A DNA stretch of 64,000 nt from Streptomyces griseochromogenes (GCF_001542625.1 NZ_CP016279.1:5332001-5396000); one strand, 5' to 3'. Shown: positions 27,656-36,609, counted from the stretch's first letter. The notes: generated from the sequence alone by a model not told the origin. A program made the numbers and translations.

Positions 27656-27955
27656 TTGCTGACCGAGCAGAGCGGCAAGAAGCCTGTCGCGCAAGTCATA
27701 TCTGACAACCTGTGGATGTCCCCCGGGCTGTTCATCGCGGCGTCCTTCGTCCAGTTCTCCGTGCTCAAGCATCCCGGCTGGGATCGCTACGCCTGGTGGA
27801 TCTACCTCGCGGGATGGGTTCCGCCCGCTCTCATGCTCCTCTGGAGCGGTGCCCGCAGGGCCAAGCCTCCACAGGGCGCGCCTGTCATCTTCGCGCTCCT
27901 TGCCATCTACGGCATCGTCACCGGTGTTCTCCAGCACGACTCCTTCCCTCTGTGA
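27656..27955 (+). CDS. Small membrane protein
   Basis: A 99-residue protein with three predicted membrane segments: LFIAASFVQFSVL, YAWWIYLAGWVPPALMLLW and VIFALLAIYGIVTGVLQ. TTG 27656 is preceded by CAGGAGAG at good distance. No family is recognised. It stands alone between decayed sequence and transposase fragments. Confidence 0.7.
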   Translation: MLTEQSGKKPVAQVISDNLWMSPGLFIAASFVQFSVLKHPGWDRYAWWIYLAGWVPPALMLLWSGARRAKPPQGAPVIFALLAIYGIVTGVLQHDSFPL

Positions 27956-28092
27956 GCGGGGCGGTCGCAGCCGGAAGGTTCTCTTCGTGCAAGCTGGACG
28001 GGGACCTGTCCGAAGGGACGATGCACGAAGATCCAATTCCGCCAACTGCCGTGATCAGGAAGACTCTTCACTAATCGATCGGACATCTCCGG

Positions 28093-28386
28093 TCGAGCGT
28101 CCACCAGCCCAAGGGTGGCCGGCCGCCCAGGCACGGCAAGGAGTTCAGTCTGGCCAGGCCGCAGGCCTGGACGGAGCGGTTGGTGGTGACGGTGAACGAC
28201 ACACCCCGCTACGGCAAGGCCGAAGTACGTGCGTGGGACCGGCTCCACCCCGAGCTGCAGCAGCGTTCCGCCTGGATCGACCACGACGGTGAACTCCCCA
28301 TCATCGAGGGCACGTTGATCCGACTCGAATCGAGGTCGACCATCTGCTGGGCGACCGCGACGCGCCGCCGGTCTGGCTGTGGTCCT
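28093..28386 (+). pseudogene. DDE transposase fragment
   Basis: An internal piece of a Streptomyces DDE transposase: GGRPPRHGKEFSLARP, TPRYGKAEVRAWDRLHPELQ, SAWIDHDGELPIIEGTLIRL, then, after a frameshift near 28330, VDHLLGDRDAPPVWLWSS. Both ends are missing. It stops where the opposite-strand ISL3 fragment begins. Confidence 0.6.
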
Positions 28387-28878
28387 CGGTACGCCGACCA
28401 CCCTGGGCGTGACGGTGGGCGGCTCCGGGAGCGAAGTGATCAGTCTCAACAGGGTGTTCCGGCTCACCGGCGCTCCGAAGGCGTCCGCCATTCGAGCCCC
28501 GGCCCGACCCGCTGGCGCGAGACCGACCGAGATGAGAGTCGATCGCAGCCGTTCCGTTCGTCGGCCGAACCGCCGGGTGAGCTCCGGCACCTGCTCAACG
28601 GAGGTCTTGCGCGGACAGGACGCCTCCGTGCAGACGAACCGCCGTACTCTCAACACCACCACGACACAATGGCCTGCCGTTGGTAGATCACGCGGAAACC
28701 GCAGATAGGAGCCGTGTACTCGCCCCGACCGGCACCCGCACCCCGGGCAGGCCGCCTGTCGGGCCGTGCTCCGAGCCTCAACCCGGACGATCGTTTCAGC
28801 CCTCTGGACTGATCCCACAGACACGTCCTCCACGGAGGAGAACAGCAACTCTTCGAGCTGCGGCCGTACTTCGTTCAC
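28387..28878 (-). pseudogene. ISL3-family transposase, N-terminal fragment
   Basis: Starts at GTG 28878. It carries the ISL3 N-terminal zinc-binding and helix-turn-helix domains: ACPGCGCRSGRVHGSYLRFP and RRFVCTEASCPRKTSVEQVP with CxxC pairs, then LRSTLISVGLAPAGRAGARM and FGAPVSRNTLLRLITSLPEP. Similarity ends after about 164 codons, before the DDE core. Confidence 0.72.
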
Positions 28879-28931
28879 GGCGCAGCACTGTCGACCACGC
28901 TGTCCACCGGCCGGGCGATTTGCGGGCGACC

Positions 28932-29283
28932 TCAACCACCAGCACGAGAAGATCGATGGTCACTCAGCGTAAGTGGCCACAACAAGTGGGCCAGAGCCGC
29001 CTTACACCGACGAAGCCAGGCGGACCAACGGACGTGTTCTTCTCTCTCGGTCCAGCGGATGGCCGAGGGCCCCGGCAGGGGCAGGCCAGCCATGAAGTGG
29101 GCGACGTCGACGAAGTACGCGAAGTCGCCGCTGACCGTGAGTTCGCGCAGGCGGCCGATGGTGGCGGCCAGGTCCTGGTGTTCGCCGCGGACGGCGTGGT
29201 GGAAGGCGGTCGCGAGTTCCACGAACCGGTGGAGGAAGGGAAGCCCGGCGGCCTTGATTTCCCTCGAAGAGGTTGGTGCTCGT
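28932..29283 (-). pseudogene. Frameshifted hypothetical gene
   Basis: The minus strand reads STNLFEG in one frame and then, after a one-base shift near 29265, IKAAGLPFLHRFVELATAFH, DLAATIGRLRELTVSGDFAY and FVDVAHFMAGLPLPG to a stop at 28932. The join reconstructs a plausible 115-residue helical protein, but its initiation codon would read ACG. It is divergent from, and overlapping by a couple of bases, the plus-strand gene at 29282. Confidence 0.45.
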
Positions 29284-29566
29284 GCCCGAACAACTCCCCT
29301 CCCCTGACGAGCCCGAGCCGGCCCACGCGGTGAGCCGGGAGGCCACCGCGGACATCGTGGGGGAGGTGCTGGCCTGGTACCGGCAGGAGATCCTCGCCGC
29401 GCGCTGTACCGCCTCCGACCCTGCGCGGCTGAAGCAACTGCTCGCTGAACACGACGCGTGCGTCCGGGACCAGGACCGGCTGCGGGACGCCACCGCACAG
29501 GAGACGGCGCGGATCGGCGCCCTCTACGCGGCCCGACTGGAGCAGCTGAAGGCAACCGGTTCATAG
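29282..29566 (+). CDS. Small coiled helical protein next to zeta-toxin gene
   Basis: A 94-residue, charged, mostly helical protein (ADIVGEVLAWYRQEILAARC; LKQLLAEHDACVRDQDRLRD). GTG 29282 is used with GAAGAGG upstream. It converges with, and overlaps by 43 bases, the 3' end of the double zeta-toxin gene. Size and helicity would suit an antitoxin of the epsilon type, but the sequence is not recognisably epsilon and the orientation is unusual for a toxin-antitoxin operon. Confidence 0.65.
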   Translation: MPEQLPSPDEPEPAHAVSREATADIVGEVLAWYRQEILAARCTASDPARLKQLLAEHDACVRDQDRLRDATAQETARIGALYAARLEQLKATGS

Positions 29567-31353
29567 CCGCTGCGCCTGTGCACCTCGCGGACCGCGGGCA
29601 GGGTGGCGACCGGGGCGGGGCCGGGAAGCCGCCGCGGCCGTAACTGCGGGGGCATCAGCGGCCGCGCCAGGACGGAGATCGCCTCCACGTCCCGGCGGTA
29701 TTGCGGCAGCATGGCCCGCAGCCGGCGCTGAACAGACCAGAACCGCGTCGCCTCCTGGACGGTGTAGGGCCGGGTCTGTTCAGCCAGCAGGGCGTCGGCT
29801 GCGCCCGCCCGCCGTGTCCAGGCTCCCTCGGGGGTGAGGGCGTTGCGGTACAGGACGGTGCCGTCGCGCCGCCACACCATCACCGAGTCGGCCACGCGTG
29901 TCTCCTCGGCTGCCGCCACGGCCTGGGCGAGCGCGTCGAAGTGTTTGTCGTGTCCGTATGTAGTGGTGAACCGGCCGTGCCCGCCGAGTCTGTTCACCTG
30001 GGCGCAGCGCTCGGCGGTGCCCTGCCGGGAGTCCGCTGCCCGTACGGCCAGAGCTACCAGTTCCACCCGGTAGCCCGCGCTCCGGTAGAGCATCGCGCCC
30101 TCCACGAACGAGGCCGCGCCGCCCGGGGTGATCTCGATGACCACATCCCCGCGACGCTCCCTGACGCGCGCTTCGGCCATGGCCTGCCAGGCGCGGTAGT
30201 CCGCCCGGATCCGTTCGCCGGCTGTCCGTGGCTCCTCGCGCAGCAGGGTCAGGTAGTCCGGGTGGGCCGCCTTGAAGTCGTCCCCGCTGATCTGGGTGGG
30301 CCGTCCGCGCAGGGCCCGGCGCACCATCGGGGCCAGGCGGGTCTTGCCGGAGCCGGGCTGGCCCATCACGTACACCGCGACCGGCCGCTCCTGCGGCGTG
30401 ATGCCCTCCAGAAGAGACGGGGCGATCAGCACGTCGAAGATCCAGCGGTGCTCCTCGGCGGAGAGCCGGTGGTAGTCGGTGCCGGGAGCCTGGCGCCGGA
30501 TCTGGGCGGTGCGCCGCAGCGGCTCGGCGAGAGCAGCCGCGCGTTCGGCGTCGCGCCGTACGGCCAGCGACCAGTCCTCGGGCAGCCACGGATCGTGCGC
30601 ACGCCGGTCGGCCTCGGCGAGCTGGCGGCGGAAGACGCCGGTCTCCGCCGCGCTCCACGGGCGTAACCGCTCAGCCAGCAGCACCTCGCGTGCACCGACC
30701 GGGTGGCGCCAGTGGCCTGGGGGCGTGAGTTCGTTGGCGTACAGGACTTCGCCGGCGCGCCGGACGACGACGACTTTGTCGGCCAGGCGCCCGGCCTCGA
30801 GGTCCGCGAGAACGGCGGGCAGCGCGGCCGCGCACGCATCGTGGTTGTCCCACCCTACGTACCGGGCCCGGCCCTCCTCGGCGAGCCGCAGGTACCGGTC
30901 CAGGACACCCAGTTGGGAAACGGCTTCCGGTACGGCCAGGGCCACGACCTCGATCCGGTAGCCGGCCGTGCGGTAGGCGGCCAGCGTGGCCAGCCACCCG
31001 GCCGGGTCGGCCAGGGCTTCCTCCACCACCACGTCGTACCGGCAGCCGCGGGCGTGGGCTTCGACCTCGGCCTGCCAGCGGTAGGTCTCCGGCCGCACCC
31101 GCACCCCGGCCGTCCGTACGTCCTCCGCCAGGAAGGCGGCGTAGTGTGGGTGGACAGTCTTGTAGGTGTCCCGGTCCACCCGCACCGCGCCGCCGCGCTG
31201 TTCGAGGGCGGCGTGCACGAGGTCCATCACGAGCGTCTTGCCGCTGCCTGTCTGCCCGGCCACGAACACCGCCACCGGGCGCTCCTGGGGGACCGCGCCC
31301 GCCGTCAGCTTCGGCATGATCACATCGGCGAGCAGCTCGCCGTACTTCTCCAC
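29524..31353 (-). CDS. Double zeta-toxin-like kinase
   Basis: About 609 residues with two tandem zeta-toxin/UDP-sugar-kinase-type domains. The first has Walker A VAGQTGSGKT and VDRDTYKTVHPHYAAF. The second has MGQPGSGKT and SGDDFKAAHPDYLTLL. Both retain the Asp expected for phosphate transfer and the basic stretch before the C-terminal lobe. GTG 31353 was chosen because GGGAGA precedes it and the longer frame from 31509 would run through a strong hairpin and overlap the upstream gene; homology could extend upstream of 31353. Zeta enzymes phosphorylate UDP-activated sugars and block wall synthesis. No epsilon antitoxin is seen beside it. Confidence 0.82.
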   Translation of the reverse strand: MEKYGELLADVIMPKLTAGAVPQERPVAVFVAGQTGSGKTLVMDLVHAALEQRGGAVRVDRDTYKTVHPHYAAFLAEDVRTAGVRVRPETYRWQAEVEAHARGCRYDVVVEEALADPAGWLATLAAYRTAGYRIEVVALAVPEAVSQLGVLDRYLRLAEEGRARYVGWDNHDACAAALPAVLADLEAGRLADKVVVVRRAGEVLYANELTPPGHWRHPVGAREVLLAERLRPWSAAETGVFRRQLAEADRRAHDPWLPEDWSLAVRRDAERAAALAEPLRRTAQIRRQAPGTDYHRLSAEEHRWIFDVLIAPSLLEGITPQERPVAVYVMGQPGSGKTRLAPMVRRALRGRPTQISGDDFKAAHPDYLTLLREEPRTAGERIRADYRAWQAMAEARVRERRGDVVIEITPGGAASFVEGAMLYRSAGYRVELVALAVRAADSRQGTAERCAQVNRLGGHGRFTTTYGHDKHFDALAQAVAAAEETRVADSVMVWRRDGTVLYRNALTPEGAWTRRAGAADALLAEQTRPYTVQEATRFWSVQRRLRAMLPQYRRDVEAISVLARPLMPPQLRPRRLPGPAPVATLPAVREVHRRSGYEPVAFSCSSRAA

Positions 31354-31399
31354 CAACGTCTCCCGGCCGCGTGCGAGCTCTTCCGTCCGATCCGGTGTG

Positions 31400-31437
31400 C
31401 CGTTCCGGCCCGCGCGACGCCGCGCGGGCCGGAACGG
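31400..31437. terminator. Strong perfect hairpin between RAMA-domain and zeta genes
   Basis: A 17-bp perfect stem (CCGTTCCGGCCCGCGCG and its complement) with a 4-base loop, 12 bases after the stop of the minus-strand RAMA-domain gene. It could terminate or attenuate transcription before it enters the zeta-toxin gene. Confidence 0.6.
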
Positions 31438-31448
31438 CCAGGGGCCGG

Positions 31449-31850
31449 CTACTCGGTGTCCAGCTTCTGGCGCAGCTGGTCCAGGGTGGATCCGTCGGGC
31501 GTGTGCCACAGGGTCCAGCCGTTGATGACGTTGCCCGTGACGGCTTCCGCTGCCTTCGACGGGGAGGGGAACGCAGAGGAGTGGCCGTCGACGATGAGCT
31601 GGCCGTCCGCGGTCACGACAGCGCGGCCCGACCGGTTGGCGCGGCGCTGGTGGAAGGTGAGGACCGTGTCCGGCTTCAGCAGCCCGGCCTGCATCAGCGC
31701 GGCCAGCGGCCCGTGGGGGACGACGGGCGCCGCCGTCTCGGGGGCGGATCCGCCCCCGAGGGACAGGGTGACGTGGATGGTGTCGTCGCCGCTCGCGCTC
31801 GTGAGCCGGGCGATGACGGCGGGGTCGAAGTGGATGCTGAGCGTGGCCAT
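31449..31850 (-). CDS. RAMA/DUF4357 domain protein
   Basis: A 133-residue protein. The N-terminus (ATLSIHFDPAVIARLTSASG) forms a small beta unit. The C-terminal 75 residues match the RAMA/DUF4357 domain: LKPDTVLTFHQRRANRSG, VTADGQLIVDGHSSAFPSPS, KAAEAVTGNVINGWTLWH, then LDQLRQKL. Such domains accompany restriction and modification systems and are thought to bind modified DNA. ATG 31850 follows GGAGAC. It lies upstream of the zeta-toxin gene and divergent from tap. Confidence 0.75.
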   Translation of the reverse strand: MATLSIHFDPAVIARLTSASGDDTIHVTLSLGGGSAPETAAPVVPHGPLAALMQAGLLKPDTVLTFHQRRANRSGRAVVTADGQLIVDGHSSAFPSPSKAAEAVTGNVINGWTLWHTPDGSTLDQLRQKLDTE

Positions 31851-32037
31851 GCGGTCTCCTGCCATCAGTGGCCCAAGGGCCCGTTTAGCTGACTTCCACT
31901 TCGATTTTAAGCAGCATGAGCAACTCGCGTCAACTCCACTTTTCAGCAGCTCAGCAGAGCTTCTGACCCGGAGGCGTAGGGACACGCAACGTCAAAGTTG
32001 CCTCAAACCCCGAACGCAACCCTGGCTTATACGTCAT

Positions 32038-32070
32038 GCGTACGGTGAATGTACGCGATTCGTACGGTTC
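32038..32070. promoter_or_regulatory. Repeat-containing operator/promoter region of tap
   Basis: GCGTAC (32038-32043) and GTACGC (32051-32056) form a dyad. A third CGTACGGT copy starts at 32061. A -10-like TAGAAT follows at about 32076, and the tap ribosome binding site AGGAGGTG at about 32090. Likely an operator for self-regulation by the helix-turn-helix of Tap or another regulator. The 250-bp space also holds the start region of the divergent RAMA gene. Confidence 0.4.
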
Positions 32071-32101
32071 ATGGGATAGAATGTGGGTCAGGAGGTGTTC
32101 C

Positions 32102-34321
32102 ATGTCCGAGTTGTTCGACGCGGTCGACGCTCTGGTCGCATCCCGCTCTCCGTTGCCGCCGGCGGCGGAGCGCAAGCGGCTGCGCACCGCGCACGGCCTG
32201 ACGCTGGACGAAGTTGCCGGCGCGCTGAAGGTGCGGCGAGCCACCGTGTCCGGCTGGGAGTCGCTCACGAAGCCGACCGAGCCGCGCGGCCCCGAGCGTG
32301 AGGCGTACGCACGCCTGCTGCGGCAGCTCGCGGAGCTCTACCCCGCCCCCGCAGCGCCGGAAGAGCCGGCCGCCCCGGTACCCGACACGTTCACCGGCGC
32401 GCCCGACCCGGCAGGTGAAATGCCGACGGTGCCGGACGCTCTGATAGACCAAGTTGTCGAAGGCCTTACGCCCGCTCCCACCCCGGTAACTGATATGCCA
32501 GCGGTTCCGGACGATGCCATTGACCGGGCGTTCGCCGAAAAGCCCGGCGCGCGGAAGGCGGCCCCGGCCAACACCCCGGCAGGCGGCACCGACTCGCGGT
32601 TCGAAAACGGCCCACTGGCGGTCCTGGACGTCGACGCCGACGGCAAGGTGCTGGCGTACTGCACCGGAGGCCTGGTCCTGGACGTGCCTGCCAAGTCACT
32701 TCCGTCCCTGGTGGACTGGACGCTCAAGGAGGCGAAGCTCGGTCAGCCGAAGCCCGCCGGTCCGGGCAAGGACGCTGACCCGCTGCTCGTGCTCACCGAG
32801 GCCGCGCTGGAGCGCTACGGCCTGCCGACGACGCTCACGGAGGAGGAGCGGCTCGCCGGGCGTCTGCCGGAGGGCCACAAGGTCATCAAGCAACTGGCCC
32901 GTGCGCAGTGGAAGCTGACCAAGCGCGGCTTCGGGCCGTGGGCGCGGATCTACCGTCCTGCGCAGGGTTCGGAGCGGGCCTGCGTGCAGCTGTGCATCCC
33001 GTCGTGGAACGCGCTGGACACCCGGCACTGGGGCGAGGCCGGGCAGCTCCAGCCAGCCGAACTCGCCCGCGTCCTGGGCGTGTACGCCTCGCGGGTGATG
33101 ACGCCGCGCGGATCGACCGCCGTGACCGGCCTGGAGCTGATGACCGCCCTGCACCCGGCGACCCGCGCCTCCGAGCCGGACGCCGACGGCAAGCGGCACT
33201 CCGAGCACAACCCCGGCTCGCTGGGCAAGGACCCGGTCGACCCTGCGCCGTGCGAGGCCCCCGACGGCCACCCCCTCCTCAAGGACCTGCCGCGCTTCCA
33301 CGTGCGCGGCCCGGCGGAGAAGCTGTTCGAGGAAGCGTACGACTGGGCACGGCCGATGACCGATGCCGAGTGCACCCTGCGGCACCTGGTCGGCATCGAC
33401 GTCAACATGGCCTTCGCGGCCGGCGCCAACGGCCTGAACGTCGGCCTCGGAGCGCCCACGCACGTCACGAACCCGGTCTTCGACGCGAAGCTGCCCGGCT
33501 CGTGGCTGGTCGACCTGAGCCACGTCGACCTGTCCCGCGTGAAGGTCGGCAAGGAGTGGGTGGAGCTGGACGGCAGCCTGCTGCCCAGCCCGTTCACGCC
33601 GAAGGGCGACCGGCCCGAGGGGCCAGCCTGGTACGCGACGCCGACCGTGGCCTACGCGGTGGAGCTCGGCTACGAGGTGCGCCCGACCGAAGCGTGGGTG
33701 CGGCGGGAGAACGGCCGCTACCTGGACGGCTGGTACAACCGGCTGCGGGGCGCCTACCTCGCCACGATGTCCGACCTCGGCGTCGACGCCGACCTGTCGC
33801 CGGAGGACTTCCTCGCGGCGATGGACGGCTACAAGGGCCGCGACCCGGAACTGGCGATCGTCGTCTCGGCGATCAAGGCGACGGTCAAGGGCGGCCTGGG
33901 GAAGCTGCGCGAGCGGCCCCGGGGCGAGGGCTGGCGGCCGGGCGAGCCGTGGCGCGCCCTGTCCCGCCCGACGTGGCGGCCCGACATCCGGGCGGCGGTC
34001 ATCTCCCGCACCCGGATCAACCTGCACCGCAAGATCGTCAAGCACGCAGCGTTCACCGGGCAGTACCCGGTCGCGATCCTGTCCGACTGCGTCGTTTACG
34101 CGGCCAACGGGCCCTCGCCGCTGGACTTCCTGCCGTACCGGGAGGGCAAGCCGCTGCCGGGCGGCTTCAAGCTCGGCATCAACCCGGGCCTGGTCAAGCA
34201 CGAGGGCACCCAGTCTGTGCTGTGGGGTGAGGAGGTCCGCGAGCGATTCAACGCCCCGGAACTCAACCTCGCCCGCTACATCAAGGACGGCACCGTCACC
34301 GACGTCGACAACGGAGAGTAG
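32102..34321 (+). CDS. tap: Telomere-associated protein Tap
   Basis: A 739-residue protein with an XRE-type helix-turn-helix at residues 22-55 (RLRTAHGLTLDEVAGALKVR). A long Ala/Pro linker and a conserved C-terminal body follow (IKQLARAQWKLTKRGFGPWA; GIDVNMAFAAGANGLNVGLG; GGLGKLRERPRGEGWRP; ISRTRINLHRKIVKHAAFTG). In Streptomyces, Tap binds telomeric 3' overhangs and recruits the terminal protein for end patching. ATG 32102 has AGGAGGTG 5 bases upstream. The tpg gene follows 9 bases after the stop, the standard operon. It is strong evidence for a linear replicon. Confidence 0.93.
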   Translation: MSELFDAVDALVASRSPLPPAAERKRLRTAHGLTLDEVAGALKVRRATVSGWESLTKPTEPRGPEREAYARLLRQLAELYPAPAAPEEPAAPVPDTFTGAPDPAGEMPTVPDALIDQVVEGLTPAPTPVTDMPAVPDDAIDRAFAEKPGARKAAPANTPAGGTDSRFENGPLAVLDVDADGKVLAYCTGGLVLDVPAKSLPSLVDWTLKEAKLGQPKPAGPGKDADPLLVLTEAALERYGLPTTLTEEERLAGRLPEGHKVIKQLARAQWKLTKRGFGPWARIYRPAQGSERACVQLCIPSWNALDTRHWGEAGQLQPAELARVLGVYASRVMTPRGSTAVTGLELMTALHPATRASEPDADGKRHSEHNPGSLGKDPVDPAPCEAPDGHPLLKDLPRFHVRGPAEKLFEEAYDWARPMTDAECTLRHLVGIDVNMAFAAGANGLNVGLGAPTHVTNPVFDAKLPGSWLVDLSHVDLSRVKVGKEWVELDGSLLPSPFTPKGDRPEGPAWYATPTVAYAVELGYEVRPTEAWVRRENGRYLDGWYNRLRGAYLATMSDLGVDADLSPEDFLAAMDGYKGRDPELAIVVSAIKATVKGGLGKLRERPRGEGWRPGEPWRALSRPTWRPDIRAAVISRTRINLHRKIVKHAAFTGQYPVAILSDCVVYAANGPSPLDFLPYREGKPLPGGFKLGINPGLVKHEGTQSVLWGEEVRERFNAPELNLARYIKDGTVTDVDNGE

Positions 34322-34330
34322 GAGAGGGCG

Positions 34331-34888
34331 ATGAGCCTGTTCGGGGACGGCCTGGACACCGCGGTGCAGAAGGCGTTCACCCGCCCGGCGCCCAAGAGCG
34401 CGGGCGCCCAGATGCGCTACCTGGTCAAGCAGCTCAAGGGCACCAAGCCGGTCGCCCAGCTGCTGCGGGTCTCCCAGCGCACCGTCGAACGGTACGTGAA
34501 GGACCAGATCAAGAAGCCCCGCCCAGACCTCGCCGCCCGCCTGGAACGCGAAGTGAAGAAACGGTGGCAGCCACAGATCCGCGCCAAGGCCCGGCAGACA
34601 GCGGCGACCACCGGCGGCATCGTCATCGACACTCGCGCCCGGGTCGGCTACACCGCACCGATCGGCTCCACTGACGAGGACCGCCTCCGTCATCTCACTG
34701 TGGCGCTCCCGCCTCGCTACGCCGCCCGTCTCTTCGAGGCCCAGGAGCAGGGCGCTACCGAGCAGCGTCTGCGGGAGATCGCGGCCGAAGCGCTCAAGGA
34801 GGTGTACTTCCAGGACAACGGCCGCCGCGCCGGCCAGCTGGAGGAGGTCCGCTTCACGGACATCGAGCACCTGGAGTTCGATCTGTAG
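34331..34888 (+). CDS. tpg: Telomere-protecting terminal protein Tpg
   Basis: A 185-residue protein of the usual length. The N-terminus is MSLFGDGLDTAVQKAFTRPA. The helix-turn-helix (residues 37-56) is GTKPVAQLLRVSQRTVERYV. The basic segment is ARLEREVKKRWQPQIRAKAR. Thr114 in IGSTDEDR sits where the Streptomyces family carries its reported DNA-linked threonine. Tpg becomes covalently attached to 5' telomere ends and primes end synthesis. It is directly downstream of tap. Confidence 0.93.
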   Translation: MSLFGDGLDTAVQKAFTRPAPKSAGAQMRYLVKQLKGTKPVAQLLRVSQRTVERYVKDQIKKPRPDLAARLEREVKKRWQPQIRAKARQTAATTGGIVIDTRARVGYTAPIGSTDEDRLRHLTVALPPRYAARLFEAQEQGATEQRLREIAAEALKEVYFQDNGRRAGQLEEVRFTDIEHLEFDL

Positions 34889-35374
34889 CAGCGGCACCCC
34901 GAACAGCCTGCGAGCCCGGACCTGTTGGGTCGGGCTCGCTCGCCTGTCCACGCGGCCCGTTTCCGTTTTCCGTTCCGTTCGGTGCGAGGTGCCGTGGTTC
35001 GGCCGTTCTTGACGCGCCGGATACTCGCCGACGTGGCGAGAAAACGTTCCCTCCGGCGGGTGTTTCGGGTAGATGTCACCCGTTCGTGTCACCAAAGGGC
35101 GTGAACCTGCCAACAGTGTGCAGTGAGGTGCGCCACAAGGGGGCGCACTGCGCGGGGCGTGCGCCCCCGGGGGTGCGGCACAAAAGGGCAGTTCATGGCA
35201 CATGGGCCACATCGCCGGGATCACTTACAGCGCTTGATGGTGTTCACTGAGTAATTTTCGCTGCCGGGAGCATGCGTGTTCGGCCCCTTCGGCCGCTTGA
35301 GTAGTCCTCACCAGCGGGCGGGATCAACCGGGTTGAACCCGCTCTCCAAACCCAGCCCTCAACGAAGAGGACTC
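34889..35374. other. 486-bp noncoding stretch after tpg
   Basis: No gene is seen. It contains C/G-rich partial palindromes (GCGCCCCCGGGGGTGCG near 35160) and a short GGCC/GGCC hairpin at about 35281. It presumably holds the terminator for tap-tpg and the promoter for the following sigma-factor gene. Confidence 0.45.
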
Positions 35375-35899
35375 ATGACCGAAGACGTGCGCGCGGAGGA
35401 CAGCGGCGGCCCCGTCGCCGACGCCGACGCGGTACTCCCGCTGCCCCTGGAGTTCGAGGCCCTTTACGTGGCCACCCAGGAGCCGTTCCACGAGTACGCC
35501 CTGTTCTACCTTGGCACCAACGACTGCGCGGAAGAGGCTGTCCACCGCGCCTTCCTGGAGATCCTGAACCACTGGAACGCCCTGCTTGGGGAAAGCAACC
35601 TTCAGCAGCAGGCCTGGACGATCCTGCGCCGGGTCGTCATATCGCAGACGCTGGAGAACTTCCGCAAGAAGCTGGCCCTCCTGCACAGCGACATCGGCCT
35701 GTTCGAGGCGATGTCCAGTCTGCCGCCGCGCCAGTTCGACGTCATCGTGCTCCGGCACGTCCTATCGTACGACACGAAGAAGATCAGCTGGTACATGGGC
35801 GTCACCCCCAGCACGGTCGACTACCACGGCCGCAAGGGCAAGGACCGCCTGCAACGGGCCGTCTCGTCATACCTGAAGAAGGAAGGGGATCGCGCGTGA
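35375..35899 (+). CDS. ECF-like sigma factor
   Basis: A 174-residue protein with sigma-70 region 2 (EALYVATQEPFHEYALFYLG; AEEAVHRAFLEILNHWNALL) and region 4 (MSSLPPRQFDVIVLRHVLSY; ISWYMGVTPSTVDYHGRKG). ATG 35375 was chosen, with GAAGAGG at 5 bases; the longer frame from 35276 lacks a site. The stop overlaps the GTG of the next gene (GTGA). Region 2 is less canonical than in the first sigma factor, so promoter recognition is uncertain. Confidence 0.78.
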   Translation: MTEDVRAEDSGGPVADADAVLPLPLEFEALYVATQEPFHEYALFYLGTNDCAEEAVHRAFLEILNHWNALLGESNLQQQAWTILRRVVISQTLENFRKKLALLHSDIGLFEAMSSLPPRQFDVIVLRHVLSYDTKKISWYMGVTPSTVDYHGRKGKDRLQRAVSSYLKKEGDRA

Positions 35900-36609
35900 G
35901 CAGTGTGGAAGAACGTCTCAAGGCGGCAGGGAAGGCGTTGCACGAAGAGCGGCGCTCCTTCGACGTCAGCACGGGCCTGCGCCGTCTGGCCCACGAGGCC
36001 GGCTACACGGCCTCCGCTCGCCCCGCTCCCCGCCAGCGCGAGCGCCGAAGTGCCCCGGCCAACGGTGATGTGCCGCCCGGGCCCCGCGCGGGGCACCAGC
36101 TCTGCGTGGTTGCCCGCTGGGTGCTCAACCAGCCCCAGGCAGCCGGTCATGTCCAGCGCCTCGCCGAGGAAATCGGCGAGGAGGACACGGTCGATCTGAA
36201 AGAGGTATCGGTGGCGGACCTGGACGTCGACGGCGCCCAGGTCTTCGCCTGCATGCTGTACCTGGCCGGACACCCCGAAAGCGCCTGCTTCTGGTGGCAG
36301 CTGGCCGCCGGCGCAGGGCACCGGGCCGCCACCTACTGCCTCTCCCTGCACCACCTGGAGCAGGGAGAGGTGAAGGAAGCACGCCAGTGGCGCAAACAGC
36401 TCCAGCAGGACATCGACGGCCCCGATGATGAATTCCTCAACATCGTCGAACAGTTCGCCGGATACGTCCGTCGCCACTGCACCGCCACACCGGTGCCCCG
36501 TCTGACTGAGGAAGTCGAACGGCTCGCCACCCGCGAGCCCGACGACGTCCTGGTACTGCCCGAGCGTGAACTCGCCGACCGGCTGCAGGACTGCGGCAAC
36601 CAGCACTGA
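35896..36609 (+). CDS. Hypothetical protein coupled to sigma factor
   Basis: A 237-residue soluble protein starting at GTG 35896, which overlaps the sigma-factor stop. The N-terminus is charged and helical (EERLKAAGKALHEERRSFDV). The middle has Sel1/TPR-like helical pairs (CMLYLAGHPESACFWWQLAA, then GAGHRAATYCLSLHHLEQG), typical of protein-protein interaction. Its acidic C-terminus (VERLATREPDDVLVLPE) completes it. The order sigma factor plus coupled protein suggests a regulatory pair, which is an inference. Confidence 0.7.
   Translation: MSSVEERLKAAGKALHEERRSFDVSTGLRRLAHEAGYTASARPAPRQRERRSAPANGDVPPGPRAGHQLCVVARWVLNQPQAAGHVQRLAEEIGEEDTVDLKEVSVADLDVDGAQVFACMLYLAGHPESACFWWQLAAGAGHRAATYCLSLHHLEQGEVKEARQWRKQLQQDIDGPDDEFLNIVEQFAGYVRRHCTATPVPRLTEEVERLATREPDDVLVLPERELADRLQDCGNQH

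Noticed and set aside
32696..35224. 842-codon minus-strand open frame over tap-tpg
   Set aside because: Antisense shadow of tap and tpg, which are both clearly recognisable.
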